64,000 nt of DNA from Perkinsus olseni (lineage: Eukaryota > Perkinsozoa > Perkinsida > Perkinsidae): the NCBI GenBank assembly GCA_013115135.1, contig JABANP010000260.1, positions 1 to 64,000 of the forward strand, in the 5' to 3' direction. The notes under the pieces were generated by a model. That model made no database searches and was not told where the DNA came from. It saw only the letters and a program-made list of their open reading frames with translations. Position numbers and translations under genes: made by a program. Within the stretch, counting starts at the first letter, position 1, and every line of letters begins with the position of its first letter. Below, piece by piece: positions 1-11,422 of the stretch.

Positions 1-487
1 GCAGTGCGCATCACAACTTCTGAATCGGAAGGCCGGGCAGTGATTTTGTACTAATACTACTTTAAATCATTCACGCTTGACAGTTATTTCGCTCCCAGCA
101 AGCTCAGCCAACGAGGCAGTCGGCAAGAAGTCACGGTTGACATGCTACGTTTGATATTCATCTGAGGGCTTGTCAGATGAAGTCCACCGGATAGACACAC
201 TTTCCGGTAACCCAACAGAGAAGTTGATAGAAGCCTGAAGCTTGTCAGTATTCTGACTCGGAATTTCTGAGAAAAACGGTTCAATGAAACAGTGGGATAC
301 TCATGGTCCTCGCCGGTAAGATGGATCCCGGGAGATGATATCCTTTCAAACCCCTCCATACGGTGCTGACCATGGCACTGCCATGATGGCAGGATCATTG
401 GACGGATGAATGCTCGATATTATCGAGTTGATAACGAAGTCCTACCTACAAAATCTCTCCCCAAACCTCAGCGGAAGAGCATGACTC

Positions 488-1481
488 CTAACTGCAGGCC
501 TGGGAGTGTTTGATGGCAGTAGCGCCACACAAGGGCGCTCCAATGGCGGCTAGAACATCATCACCGTAGATACATCTCGACTCCTCGAAGTGGTCGAGGC
601 CGATAAGAGTTCCGTTAGCTTCCAAAAAATAATCGAACCTATCTTGGCCTATCACATGACCGCGTGCGATATTGATGGAAGCCAGTAGCTGAATAGGGGC
701 AGTAACGATGTTACTAGGAACAACAAAGGCATAGTCGTCGCACATGGTCGTACCACAAGGAGCAGTACAGTCCCCGGTTGCGACAAAGGTGACCTTAGCC
801 TTGTAATCCCTGAACCTCTCGTCATTACAATGGGGACAAGTACTTGTCAAAAATGCCCTGTACATGTCAACGAGGTCGAACCGATGGCTGGCGAAGGTGG
901 TGACAGATACATGATCAGCCTTGCGCATAATCTCGTCAACCACCTGCCTGTCGTCTAGAGAATAGTCCAACCTGACATCCACCTTGAAGGGTATGTCCGG
1001 GTAGTATGCGGCAAAGTGTCGTCTGGTGTCCACAACGACATCGAATACCTCAGACCAACCAGCCTTGTCAAACACAGCATCAAAGCTGATGCCAAGGGGT
1101 CCATACTCGGGGGCGAGGGCGAAGAGGAGATGGACTTCAACCAAGGCTACAAAATGGCCCGCCCAAGCGGCGTCTGTGCCTGTCGATGGCAAAGCTCCAC
1201 CTACATACGTGAAGTAAATCGTCGCATTGTCCTCAATCTGCTCACGAAGGTCCTTGACGAACTGAATGAGGTCGTTTCTGTCGGGGAGTTGGCCTTCTTG
1301 AGAGGCATCAGCAACGGCCAGGTGAACATCGCCGCACTTGGACTGCTTGCCTTCGTCTGTCTTGAAGAACTCTATCAAGGACCGGTCGCCGTCTCGCCAA
1401 TACTTCTGCCGTGAGTAAGTAGCCAAACACCCGTAAGAATGAGAACACGGAGGCAGCAATAATGGCCAAGGTGTGAATCAT
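488..1481 (-). CDS. Secreted protein of unknown function
   Basis: An ORF of about 320 residues is rich in aspartate and has paired cysteines near its C-terminus (CPHC, CTAPC, TTMC). I do not recognise the family. Alternating hydrophobic stretches such as GISFDAVFDKAGW suggest an alpha/beta barrel, but that is only an impression. In the neighbouring frame, an ATG at 1481 opens a good signal peptide (MIHTLAIIAASVFSFLR). It joins the main frame if one base is dropped from the run of three at 1430-1432, or if 25 nt are spliced there. I therefore start the gene at 1481. No neighbour suggests a role. An extracellular or secretory-pathway location follows from the signal peptide alone. Confidence 0.5.
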
Positions 1482-1681
1482 CGGAGCGGTTGAAAAAGCT
1501 GAAATTGAAGGTACAAGTCCAAGATACGGTAGAGCATTCAAATACCAGAGCTCCTAGCCCAAGAGCATCATCCTCTGCCCCTGAAGATTCTCTTGAAATG
1601 ACCTTTCTACTGGGAGAGGAATCAACGAGGGCCGAATCTCGCAATCGAGGCAATAGTAACATGCGCACTTCAACTCAATGA

Positions 1682-3987
1682 GCTGAACTCATTATAGTAT
1701 GGCTATTCCGAATAGCCTATTCGAGACGAGGTTCAAAAACAGATGAAACTCAAGACTCTCGGGTCGATAGAAGTTCGTAGTTAGCTGGTTTCGTAGCTGA
1801 TCTCTCAGCTTAGCTGAGCTACGCTAGGCCTCAGCTAGCCGCAGCTAGTGGGCAAAGTATGCTACAGGTCGACAAGGTTATTTCGGGAATAAAGATACTA
1901 CCTTTGTCAAAGACTCTTTGAGATACACGGTTGGAGCAATAAGCTTGTTAGGTATAGACAATGTCCATTGGACATGCACTCGTAGAGTTGAACGGAGTTG
2001 GAAATACTCGGGGGCTGATCAGCACGCGCACGAGTCGTGCGGCACGACCGGGTATGACTGCGGGCTTCGTTCCCGAAACCACGCTAGAAGCAGGCGATGA
2101 CAGTATTTATTCTCTATCCCTCAACGGGGAATCGTTGGAAAATTTTCCAGGAGTTCGACAAGAAATGTCATTCGGGTTTCACTCAGTGAAATTCACTGAA
2201 CCCATGTGCTGAAAAATCACGCTTTTAGCCGGCCAGTGCAGCTCGAGAGAACTGAGAGATCGCCCGATTTAACTCCTGACTCTTTTTTCTTCAAGAGGCT
2301 TTTGACAAGAGCATGTTTAGGGGTATTCGACTTCGCTGATCTCCAGTGGAGAGTCTCCACTGGAGAGTCTCGTGTCTCACTGAGACTCAACTCCCGGACT
2401 CCACTGGTTCGCCATCCGCTTGGGCGTCATCACCTTTCCTTTGTTGCTCATGCCGGACATCCTCGCTCCACCTCTCAGTTTCTCGTCGATGAACGAGGGA
2501 GATTCCCCCAGGGAGTGAGTTCGAGCTGAACCTAGTATTCTGGCCAGGAATCCACGAGCTCATGAATTGAGCTTAACTTCCTGCCATACACTTTGCCATC
2601 ACGCAGCTGTTTCGCGGGTGACAGGGAGATTCTGTCTGTGCCTGGAGCCGATCGAAGTGCTAAATACTCGTTTTCCGAGTTCCGAGCCTTGGAAATTCCA
2701 ATCCGGAGGTCCATGGAAAGCTCCCTCGAACCGAGTTGGCGAGTGGTTTTGTGGGTTTTCCGAGCGCGGGCCAGGATCTGATCCTGAGATCCTGAGGATC
2801 TCCGATAGTCGAGAGACTCTAAAAGTTCTTTCAACTCGGAAGTCGGAAAGGTCGACACTCCGAGAAATCGCCTCACTCGGAACCGCGTAACAGGATTTCC
2901 GACCCCGAAAAAAACTAGGATATTTGACCACACTCTAATTCGTAATTTACGCCCGAGCTCGGAAAAGCCGCTTCACAGAGATCTTGGACCCGGAAATCAG
3001 AGCACTTCAATCTTACCGCATACGGCGAGAGATTACTGGCGAACAATACGGTCGCGTGCAGGATCTGGACGGCGCTTGTAACCCAGGTATAATCACGTGA
3101 CACTCCGTACCTCTCGGTCATGTCTCCTCGGGCCTCTTTCTTTAGTATTTGTTGCCTCGGCCTGTGGACATGGACTTTATTTTCAGCCTATGTTGGCATA
3201 CTCAGCGCGGTTCGAGAATCAACTGGCGTGCGCGTCATTCTTTAGCGATGCTGAGTACTGATCTGGGTTGATATTGATCTGTGCGATTGTCTCTGAGTAT
3301 CCTTTCTGTCACTGTGAGCGTTAGCTGCGTAGCTAGACGCTGAGTACGTCTGACAGACGTCTTATAATACTGACTACTCAGTCTCATACAGACGTCGTCT
3401 GTGTAAGACTTATTGGCAAGACAGTGGTGTTCTCTGGCCTGGAGACTCTGGCTAATTATCGTTGCATTCCTCTAAGGTATCTTTTGCCATTCGGATACGA
3501 TTAGGTTTACACTGTGTACATCACTCGGATACTAGTAAGGATCATTGGTTATTGCTATAACAGCTGGATATTGTGTTGACTAGTATGGTTAGTAACCCGA
3601 TGGTTACTGAAAATAGACATAACTCTGAGTCACCCGCAGATGAGACTCGAACGGCCATCAACTCAATGCGTGGCACGCATTGCGTGCTTCCGGTTACCAA
3701 CACCTACCCTCCCACGCCACGATGGAGGTGGTGCAAGAGTCAACGTTTGGCTGTGCGACTCGCCATCATCTCGCAGTACTGGTTCATAGACCTCACCACA
3801 GCTTGCGGCCTTGTCGCGGTACTGGACCGTCCAGTCTGGACGGCTTCCATCGGGAATCCCGATTTTGGATCGACTCTGGTGCCAGGTTCACGGGTCGCGG
3901 GTTGCGATTGATGTAGCCGTCTGCACTGCCTACCCAAACTCCGTTTTTGTAGGAAGGATACGGGTTCCCCAACTAATATGCCGAACA
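1682..3987. other. Gene-free stretch with small palindromes
   Basis: No ORF here has convincing protein character. The sequence holds local repeats: alternating AGCT-rich palindromes at about 1790-1855, a doubled CTCCAGTGGAGAGT unit at 2339-2373, and inverted GACGT/ACGTC tracts at 3340-3415. None matches a transposon I know. Confidence 0.5.
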
Positions 3988-4136
3988 ATATGCGGCGAGC
4001 TGGTCAGAATCTGACGGTCAGATTCTGAGTTAGCTGCATTCAGGAGGTATCCTCTTGTGCCTTGTGCTTTGCCTTCTTGCTCCTCCACTAAACTAGATAT
4101 GCGGCGAGCTGGTCAGAATCTGACGGTCAGATTCTG
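3988..4136. repeat. Two 40-bp hairpin repeats flanking a captured gene fragment
   Basis: A 40-bp sequence occurs at 3988-4027 and again at 4097-4136. Each copy contains a perfect 10-bp inverted repeat, CAGAATCTGA and TCAGATTCTG, around a CGG loop. Between them, 4027-4089 repeats 4305-4367, the 3' end of the neighbouring C2 gene including its stop codon, with two mismatches over 63 bp. The arrangement is hairpin repeat, gene fragment, hairpin repeat. Confidence 0.85.
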
Positions 4137-4317
4137 GCCGTCAGATGAGTTCCCCGGGTGATAGAGCCAAGTGCCTTGTACTGCACTGAATCAGGGCCAC
4201 TGATTCGGTAATGCTCCCGACAACACTTAGAACACAAAATTTGCGGAGACGGTACTTCTTATTAGTTTAACATGCACATCCTTAATTTTGCTATAGAGTG
4301 GCTCGAGTTAGCTGCAT

Positions 4318-7300
4318 TCAGGAGGTATCCTCCTGTGCCTTCTGCTTTGCCTTCTTGCTCCTCCACTTCAAAGCCTCGAGGAATGCATCGGGGTTGTTGT
4401 GTGGATCGAACTGCCAGATATGCTCTGGTTTCGCATCCACTGCTGTGAAGCACTTCATTCTGTCTAGTCCGGGAGCGCCAAAGCAGCTGCCCACTCCTAG
4501 TAAACCGAACAAGACACGATTCACCGTCCGAGGTAGACGAGTTCCATTGGTAAGCAGCTCCATGCCAATAAGACCAACAATCGGGCGAGAAATCCAGCGG
4601 AGTATCAGCAGAAGCATGGACCATGCCAGACCAAAAGCTTTGGGGTAAGCCAGGCCAATGACAGTCAAAGCCGCGAGGATGGACATCAGCCTGGCTGACT
4701 TCGTGTATTCGCTCTCCCATTTCAAAATACGAGTGTACTCGGTAGTGACTCTGATCCACTTGGACATCTTCCGCTGGAGGAACCTCACTCCCGTCCTGAG
4801 CGTCTTTCGGGGCGAACTTCGAGCAGAAGAAGGCAAAGCCGAGTGCCTTGGACCCCTGGAACTCCGGCAAAGGATCGGCGTTCTCATCAACTTCCTCCTC
4901 ATCAGTGGAATCTTCAGACTCAGTGGCAGACCAATCCTCGCATTCGTCGCCGAGGCCCACGACATGTGCCGTCCCTCGCCCAAGAGCGATACCGGTGTTG
5001 ACGGCGCCCGCGCCAACTGCTGCTACCTGAATAACATTGTTGACGATGCTGCGCTCGAGACAGGACGTCTCACCGCTCCAGCCACACCTCCCACTGTACC
5101 CGTTACTAAGCCAGTGATGCCGAGGGCTGTACCTTGACATGAGTAGACGATCTGGCACTGACCAGGGACACAGGTACATACCCTTGATCAGGCCCTTGGC
5201 ACCTTCTTGCTGGAGGCCCCTCACAGGGCTGGCGAAAACACCGGCAACGCCCGAGGTGATTTTCCCACCGGCCTGAAGTAGATGGAGTTGAGATAATCAG
5301 AGCTTAGTGGTCTTCGGACCCTGGTGAAGCCGTGCACAGCGCCGGTGGCGAGGTTGCGATGCTTCCTGTTCTGTTTGAGGATGTTCTTCTGCTTCTTTCT
5401 ATCCTTTAAAGCTGCAGGTTTAGTGAAGCCCGGCAGGGCGTAGAGATCGTCAAGGGCACCTAGGGACTTCAAGTAAACTAGGCATGAGTTGATGGTCCTT
5501 ACGGCGGCTGGTGCTGATCTTCTTTTTCTCTGGAACTATGGTGGGGAGACTCTAAAGAAGGTTATACTTTTACCCTACGCTAGCTGCCTCCGCGGGCATA
5601 GCGCACCTCACTGAGGGCTTGGACCATCGCCGCCTGATCTCTGTCACCCTTATCCCCTGCCAGACACCCCAGCCGCCCTTTAGCCTTGGTACGATGATAA
5701 GTCCTAGGATGAGCGAGGGATCGGGGCGATAAGCTACTTCACGAGCGTACTTGGCTAGAATCCCGGCTAACAGCAAGGTTATCATGCCGAATAGCCTGTC
5801 TCCTGGGAGCCATCGGCAGAGGGCCAGCCAAGACACCATGGGGACGACGGACACCCTGATGGTGGTGAGTTAGCATAGCGGTTGCATTCACAGTCCACAG
5901 CTACCTCAGATGAGTCGGGTCCCAGCTGCCAACTTTTTTGAAGTCGAAGAAGACGCTGAGGGAAGGGAGAATGAACATTTCTCGTGGCATGTGATTGCAG
6001 GGCCATTAAAGGTTACCGAACTTCGGCCAGCTGTCAAGGGGATGATCTGACTCACTCCCGTAAGCTCTTGTCCCAGAGTAGCTCTTTGATCCTCATGGCT
6101 GAGGTATACACATTGGCAGGGTTGTATCTGATGCGGCCAATGAGCAACACCGTGTCTCGGGGGTTGTACTTTGGGAGATGCCTCAGCTTCTCAGGTGGCG
6201 TAGCAAAGTTTGCACATATTTGGTCTATTTTCGACAGATAGTCAACTCGGATCGATAGTTTGATCCTCCCGCAGTAAAGACCATCTGAAGAGGCTCTGAA
6301 GGGCGACCGTTGATGAACACAATTCCCTCACCGTAGTCCTCGCTAGGTTCTAAGTGGAACCATCCCTCAATGGTCTTGCCAGGAACTGCCTTCCTTATGG
6401 GAAAGAGCACCTGGCGACAATAGCCTTACACGTTGAAGCCGTGGTGGCTGCTGACCTCTCCAAGGACCTCATCATCGCCCAACATATTGAGGGCCGACCG
6501 TCTTAGCATCACCCTCAGCCGCAGGACAGTGACCGGGTGATAAACGTGGAGGACGAAGGACTCGTTACAGATGTACTCTTCTACAGACTTCTTGTATCGC
6601 ATTAATCGTGCTGTCCTACCGGCCCTGGATTTAGATACGCTGATGACCATCACAGCGGTGGCGTTGGCTACCTCCGTTTCTTCCCTCCAGAGCAAGCCAT
6701 GTGTAGCATCAAATAAGGCCGGACTCCACCGAGGATTCCTCGAGGAACTCCCTTTAATGAGAAGGCCTGATGATCACTCAAGGTTCCCTCCTGGCCGAGC
6801 CGTTAGCTCGCGTACGTTCAGTGTTACAGCACCACAAGGGCCGTTCTCCTCGAAGACTGGTACTGACTTCTTTGGTCCAAGTACGGCAGTGAGCCTGTGG
6901 AAATCTCTATCTCCTGGTTCGAGGCCGTCGAATGTGTTATGATAATGATGAATATGGGTCAGCCATAGCCGCTTGCCACCGACGTCCGGCGGAGGGCTCG
7001 CCGCATCTGCAGAGCAAAGTGCGTACTGCAGCGAGCTGGACAGGATTGTGCGTCCTACTCAGCCTGGCTTTGAAGTTTTCTCGTGTGTCTACTTCCCACT
7101 GCCCGGTGGTCGGTTCTTCAGGCTTGGGCTCGTCTATCCGTGGCAGCGCGTCCTCGACTGGTCGGTCTCCCTTTCGAGCTTTCTTCTTGCCGAATAGATG
7201 TCTCTTCTCAACTTCATCGTCATTCTCATGCTTCCCTTTTCTGTCACCAAGCCAATTTCTGAGCTTCTTGGCCGTTCTAATATCGCCTGCCAAGAGACTC

Positions 7301-7368
7301 TGCCCTCTGTTGTGCACTACCCCTCACACACAACGCTTCATGAGGGCGTCAAGTGATTCCACCGCCAT
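4318..7368 (-). CDS. C2-domain protein with C-terminal membrane segments
   Basis: The gene starts at an ATG (MAVESLDALMKR) at 7368, followed by a 28-nt GT-AG intron (7307-7334) and a charged linker rich in K and E. A C2-like domain follows, from GAVTLNVRELTARPGG through CNESFVLHVYHPVTVLRLRV and NMLGDDEVLGEV, the usual pattern of a calcium/phospholipid-binding beta-sandwich. Downstream are hydrophobic segments (WLALCRWLPGDRLFGMITLL; MSILAALTVIGLAYP) and a lysine-rich tail. The layout, C2 then C-terminal membrane anchors, recalls ferlin or MCTP proteins, but no subfamily can be fixed. One extra G near 4793 breaks the frame. C2 call fairly sure; full exon structure not. Confidence 0.55.
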
Positions 7369-7723
7369 GAAACCATCGAGCAGAGTCCGCTATGCACACA
7401 GCCATACGACCCTATCCTCACAACGAGCTCCCTAGGTGTGACGTGAAAACAGGAAAGGCTTTGGCGATTTCCGGACCCTCACCCGACGATCCTTGCTCAC
7501 CTTTGGCCACAGCTGATTCTAACGACATCTACCTTAACCACCTCTGGCAGGCGAGGCGACAACGGCGGAGGCTCGGCTTGCCATCCTATAAAAAGGGCGG
7601 AGCGAAGCGCCCCTAAGAACGCCGTCCGAGTGCATTGATGAACGCAAGGCTACTACGACGGTGGAAAAATGAGTATCGTTCTGTAGTGGGCGTAAGACGG
7701 AGCTGACGATACGGCAATCATAC
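7369..7723. other. Intergenic, with one F5 element
   Basis: No gene is visible. A small hairpin, GGGCG-GAGCGAAG-CGCCC, lies at 7595-7612 and contains the F5 element core GCGGAGCGAAGC. Confidence 0.5.
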
Positions 7724-8261
7724 TCACTGGATGTTGAGGACCTCAATCTCGAAATTCAGCGTACCATTAGGTGGGATGCCCCAAGCTGAAGAGGGTGATG
7801 CTACGGGGCTGAGAAGGGGCCAACTTACCAGGGAAACCACCGGCGCCGTAGCCCTCATTGGCAGGGATCACCAACTGCCTTACTTCACCTAGGTGCATGC
7901 CCAGTACCTGATGACGCTTTCGAAGGGCGGTAGTTGGAGACTGCCCACTACTACCCCTTGGTCCCATCCGGTGATCACCTGACCGACGCCGCTTTGATAG
8001 GTAAAGGGCTTCTGGCCTGACGATGGTCATCACAGTCCGAGACTTGGCCGTTGGACGGGCTACTTACCGGCGTCTTTCGTGGACCAAAACTTTTCCCGGT
8101 CTCCTGAACGCTGCCGGTGGCGTGCACTGTTACCTGATGGACGCCCCTTGTTTGCAGGGAGGCTGGTTGTGATGGTGTACAGTATTGCCCTTCTGGACCA
8201 CTGCTCCGGAGCCAGCCTTGAGGATCTGGTAGGTCGTCCTGTATCCGGGGATGGGTTGCAT
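7724..8261 (-). CDS. FKBP-type peptidyl-prolyl isomerase
   Basis: Five exons give a protein of about 118 residues, the size of a single-domain FKBP. Exons read MQPIPGYRTTYQILKAG, then VTVHATGSVQETG, KPFTYQSGVGQVITGWDQG, LGMHLGEVRQLVIPANEGYG and WGIPPNGTLNFEIEVLNIQ. An in-frame stop lies just upstream of the ATG at 8261, so the start is firm. The binding-pocket residues F36, F46, V55, I56, W59, Y82 and F99 (FKBP12 numbering) are kept. Y26 is Ala and D37 is Trp. The AAAA run at 8091-8094 needs one more A to keep the frame. A probable 5' UTR intron upstream holds an F1 element. Likely cytosolic folding factor; rapamycin or FK506 binding is uncertain given D37W. Confidence 0.85.
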
Positions 8262-8315
8262 GATGGTTCAGCGGGCAATACTGGTGAGGCAAAAGAAGTT
8301 GAGACGACAGGACCT

Positions 8316-8329
8316 CGCGCCACGAAATT
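8316..8329 (-). repeat. F1 element upstream of the FKBP gene
   Basis: AATTTCGTGGCGCG reads on the minus strand, inside a likely 5' UTR intron (donor GTTTGCAATG, acceptor CTCACCAG before 8277). Confidence 0.75.
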
Positions 8330-8650
8330 CATTGCAAACCGGCCGTGTGACTGGCCCTCCGACCTTTTTGAGCTTGCACCGTGCAAGTTACACGGCTGAG
8401 TTGAAGTTAACCGTCGAGAGCATTCAGGAGAGACAGAGCAGAATGTTGATCAGTCGTGAGATAATCGATTACCAGGGCGTGCGCGATTGTCACGATGTAG
8501 TGTTGACTGCACTGGTGGTGGTATATGTGTGATGATACTCCTACCATCCCCACCGACCAGGGGTACGAGGCTTTACCCATGCATTGAAGAGGAGGAGGCC
8601 GACGAGGAGGATGCCGAAGGGGGTGGTGATACGACAGCAGCGACGGTTGG

Positions 8651-11058
8651 GTGGCCGTAGTGGTGGTTGGATCAGTTCAGGCAGCAGCGGGGCAGATGGT
8701 AGCGTCTTTGGTGGACTGCCTGGGGCAACTCGACCTCTACCCGAAAGATCCTTTACCGATGATAAGTACGCAGGCTGCCGAGGTGGTACATGCTGGGGTT
8801 ACACGGGTTGGAAAGATACGCTCAGGTTCCACCGAAGGGTCTGTCGAGGTCTGCGTCGACCTCGGCCATGCTAGCTGTGGGGCGAAGGGAGGCGGCTGCG
8901 GCAGGGAGGCCGGTGAGGGCTGTGGCTGGTGGGAGGGAGGAGGGGGCCCTGCCGAGCGTGCAGGCTGTCAAGGGACTACATAAATCGGTAATAGGGAATT
9001 GAACCTGGGTTGTTTGCTTGAAGGATTGACGGCCACGGCGCAGGTCCAGTTCGCCACTTTACCGCACACACTTTGGCCGGTTGTGGTGGAGTCTTCACGA
9101 CCGTCGTGCGGAGCGATGACCCCTTCCCCTCCACCAGCCACCAGCGATGCTCGGCCGAGTAGACCCGGTATCGATGACGACGATTCCACACCAGTAACAC
9201 TAGGCTGCCCACTGTGCGACATGAAGGTCGTCAAAGAGGAGGAGGAGGACACCACAGCTTGGAGTCGGCCACCTCGCTGCTCTCCTGCTTGTCATCAGAC
9301 CCTCAGGCCGGGTCTATCATCACATACAGCATCACCACCGCAGCGGCCTCCTTCGAGTCACTCTGCCTGGCAACCCGACGAGTATCTTGTACACTTGCCA
9401 TCGACATGAGTGTACCTGCTCGGGTATCTTTTCACACGGGTATTCGATCGGTCTCTCAGGCTGGACCCTCCCTGCCAAGCCGCGATCTCGGCGTGAGAGT
9501 CGGGTCGGGCCGAAGACCCCAGAAGGCTTGGTCGAGTCGTCGAGAGGGGAGGAGAGGCCTAACAGGGGTCGCCACTTCCACTGTCCTTTGTGTGGGGTAC
9601 TGTGCGTGGCTGATCATAGCGGGGATGGGGTCAAGATGCATCTGCTGGGGTGTAGGATGGCTCCTAGGCGGAAGATGGGCCCCTCGATGATCAACGTAAG
9701 GCGTGTGAATTTCGTGGCGCGTGACGCTGTCGGTAAGCCGACTGTTGCGTCAGATTGAGAAGGCAGGGGAGGTAGCAGGAGCGGATAGTGACAGTTACAC
9801 GGTGGATGGCATACGACCATTAAATGCCGGGGCCGAGGATCGAACCCGGGACCATGGCTTGAGGTTCCACAGTACTTCCTCAGTTGGCTACCGCTGCAGT
9901 GGTCATCGCTGCTATCTCAGACGAGGTGGCTACTCGTTCTTTCCCTCGGGTGCTCTCCTTCCTAGAGCAGCTGGACTCCCCGGGCGTGGCCCACAGATCT
10001 CCTCGGAAGAAGTAAGGCCTTCCATCGCCCTGCCCGCCATCGACTATCAGGTACCGTAAGTTGTACGACTTACCAGCGGCCGATGACTCCCACTTGGACG
10101 ACTACATCGACGCTTTGTGTGTCAACGCACTCGAAAACCGCGGTCTTGATTTGACCGGTGCCAAGTACACCATCGTTGGTAGGGTGGCAGGGGCCGGGCC
10201 CTCTCGACCCTGTCGGGGTGCCGGTGACAGGCTCGGGAGTGCCTCCAGTGGTGTTTGGTATCATTCGAGGGATTGGTGGCGATTTGTATGGTATCAACTA
10301 CATGGAAGCGGAGCAATGGCGAGAAGTCACTCACGTGTTGGTCGGGCCGATGGTGCATGTGAGTGGCGGGTGCGTTCTCTGAGAAGTCGGTCGTATTTGG
10401 GTAGGTTGGGAGTTTGAGGAACTTCTGCCATACTGTAAGACGACTCGCCTTGGCTGATAAGCTCCTCTGGGTGGACTGTAGGGACTTGCTGGCACCAGCG
10501 GTGGAAGGTGAGATGCTCTTTTGTGGGGGGTGGTATCTTAGGTTGAAGCTAGGTAGTGTCGGAGGATGGACTATCACCTCAGTCATGTCGGCCGTGACCT
10601 GTAGCAAGAGGACACTTGGTAGTGGTAGCGAGTTGGTTGGGCGAGGGATGCCGTCCTGTAGGCTCCGCCGGGAAGGCGTCCAAGCGGGTGAAGGGCTCTC
10701 CGACCCCCTCACCGGTCACCTCCCTGACACAAAACCTGTCTCCCTGCCCGCCACGGCTCCCGGTCCTCCTACTCAGAAGGCCGTGTATAAGCCTTTACGG
10801 TTATGTGCCGTCACCTCCAAGTCCTTCACGCCAGCACCGCAAGTGGTCCTGGGTCATCACAGCGATGCCTTCGCTGCTACCAATGAGCTGTCTCCGGGCC
10901 GACTGAGGCAAGAGGGTCATGGGAGGGGTACTGGCATGTACTCGATTGTCGATTACTCCCCGGAGAGCAGTCCAACTTACCGAGGTCTCGCGCCCTCACC
11001 CGAGTATGATGCCCCATTGATACCAGGGAGTCACCGTCACGCCCGGCAAACATCGTGA
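8651..11058 (+). CDS. Zinc-finger protein, family unknown
   Basis: A multi-exon gene can be followed, but its ends are uncertain. It holds two Cys-x2-Cys motifs: GCPLCDMKV near 9209, and CPLCGVLCVADHSGDGVKMH with a following LLGC near 9580-9655, which looks like a C2HC or C2H2 finger. Later exons read VLSFLEQLDSPGVAHRSPRK, YRKLYDLPAADDSHLDDYID and PPVVFGIIRGIGGDLYGINY, with hydrophobic and acidic stretches I cannot assign. A GGGG run near 10190 has one base too many. Introns include 8988-9023 and 9772-9920 (both tRNA-like), 9696-9753 (F1) and one near 10510-10585 (F2). Function not inferred beyond probable zinc binding. Confidence 0.5.
8988..9023 (+). repeat. Intron with tRNA T-arm-like sequence, antisense (F4)
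   Basis: This 36-nt GT-AG intron contains GAATTGAACCTGGGTTG, the complement of a tRNA B box (GGTTCAATTC). The intron at 31504-31551 contains nearly the same string. Confidence 0.6.
9696..9753 (+). repeat. Intron containing F1
   Basis: A 58-nt GT-AG intron with AATTTCGTGGCGCG at 9708-9721, sense orientation, 12 nt inside the donor. Confidence 0.65.
9772..9920 (+). repeat. Intron holding a tRNA-like sequence, antisense (F4)
   Basis: On the minus strand, a tRNA A-box-like TAGCCAACTGAGG (about 9880-9892) is followed about 45 nt later by a perfect B box, GGTTCGATCC (9833-9842), and a GC-rich acceptor-like end. No matching 5' acceptor strand is present, so it is tRNA-derived rather than a working tRNA. 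Confidence 0.6.
10533..10549 (+). repeat. F2 element
   Basis: A perfect GTATCTTAGGTTGAAGC in a probable intron of the zinc-finger gene. Confidence 0.7.
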
Positions 11059-11422
11059 GAGGCGGCGGAGGAGGAGGGGCTGTAGGGGGGGTGGTATGAC
11101 CGCGGACTTTTCGGTGGATTTTTGGTATCAGGTTCGACCAGGCCCGGGGTTGATGGTACCGAAGTTACCCCGGCGCCTAGAAGGTCGACGCGTCTGTCTC
11201 GCAGTGCCCCGCCGAAGGATTCACTTCTGTCCTCTGGTTGATGATGAGCTCGTCCGCCCTAGTGCGAAGTTGCCTCGGTCAGAATTAACTCTCATGCATG
11301 GTCTAATCGGAAATGAAAGTTTCCCTCAGCATCGCTGTTGCTCGTTGTGGTGGAGCGCGGGGTTTTCACACTTTCTCCATCAGTTTCTTCTTCAACCCTT
11401 TCACGTCTACTTCTCCTCCACT

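Noticed and set aside
2532..2933. Overlapping ORFs of 107-133 codons on both strands
   Set aside because: Residue patterns look random, frames mirror each other, and no motif or splice structure supports a gene.
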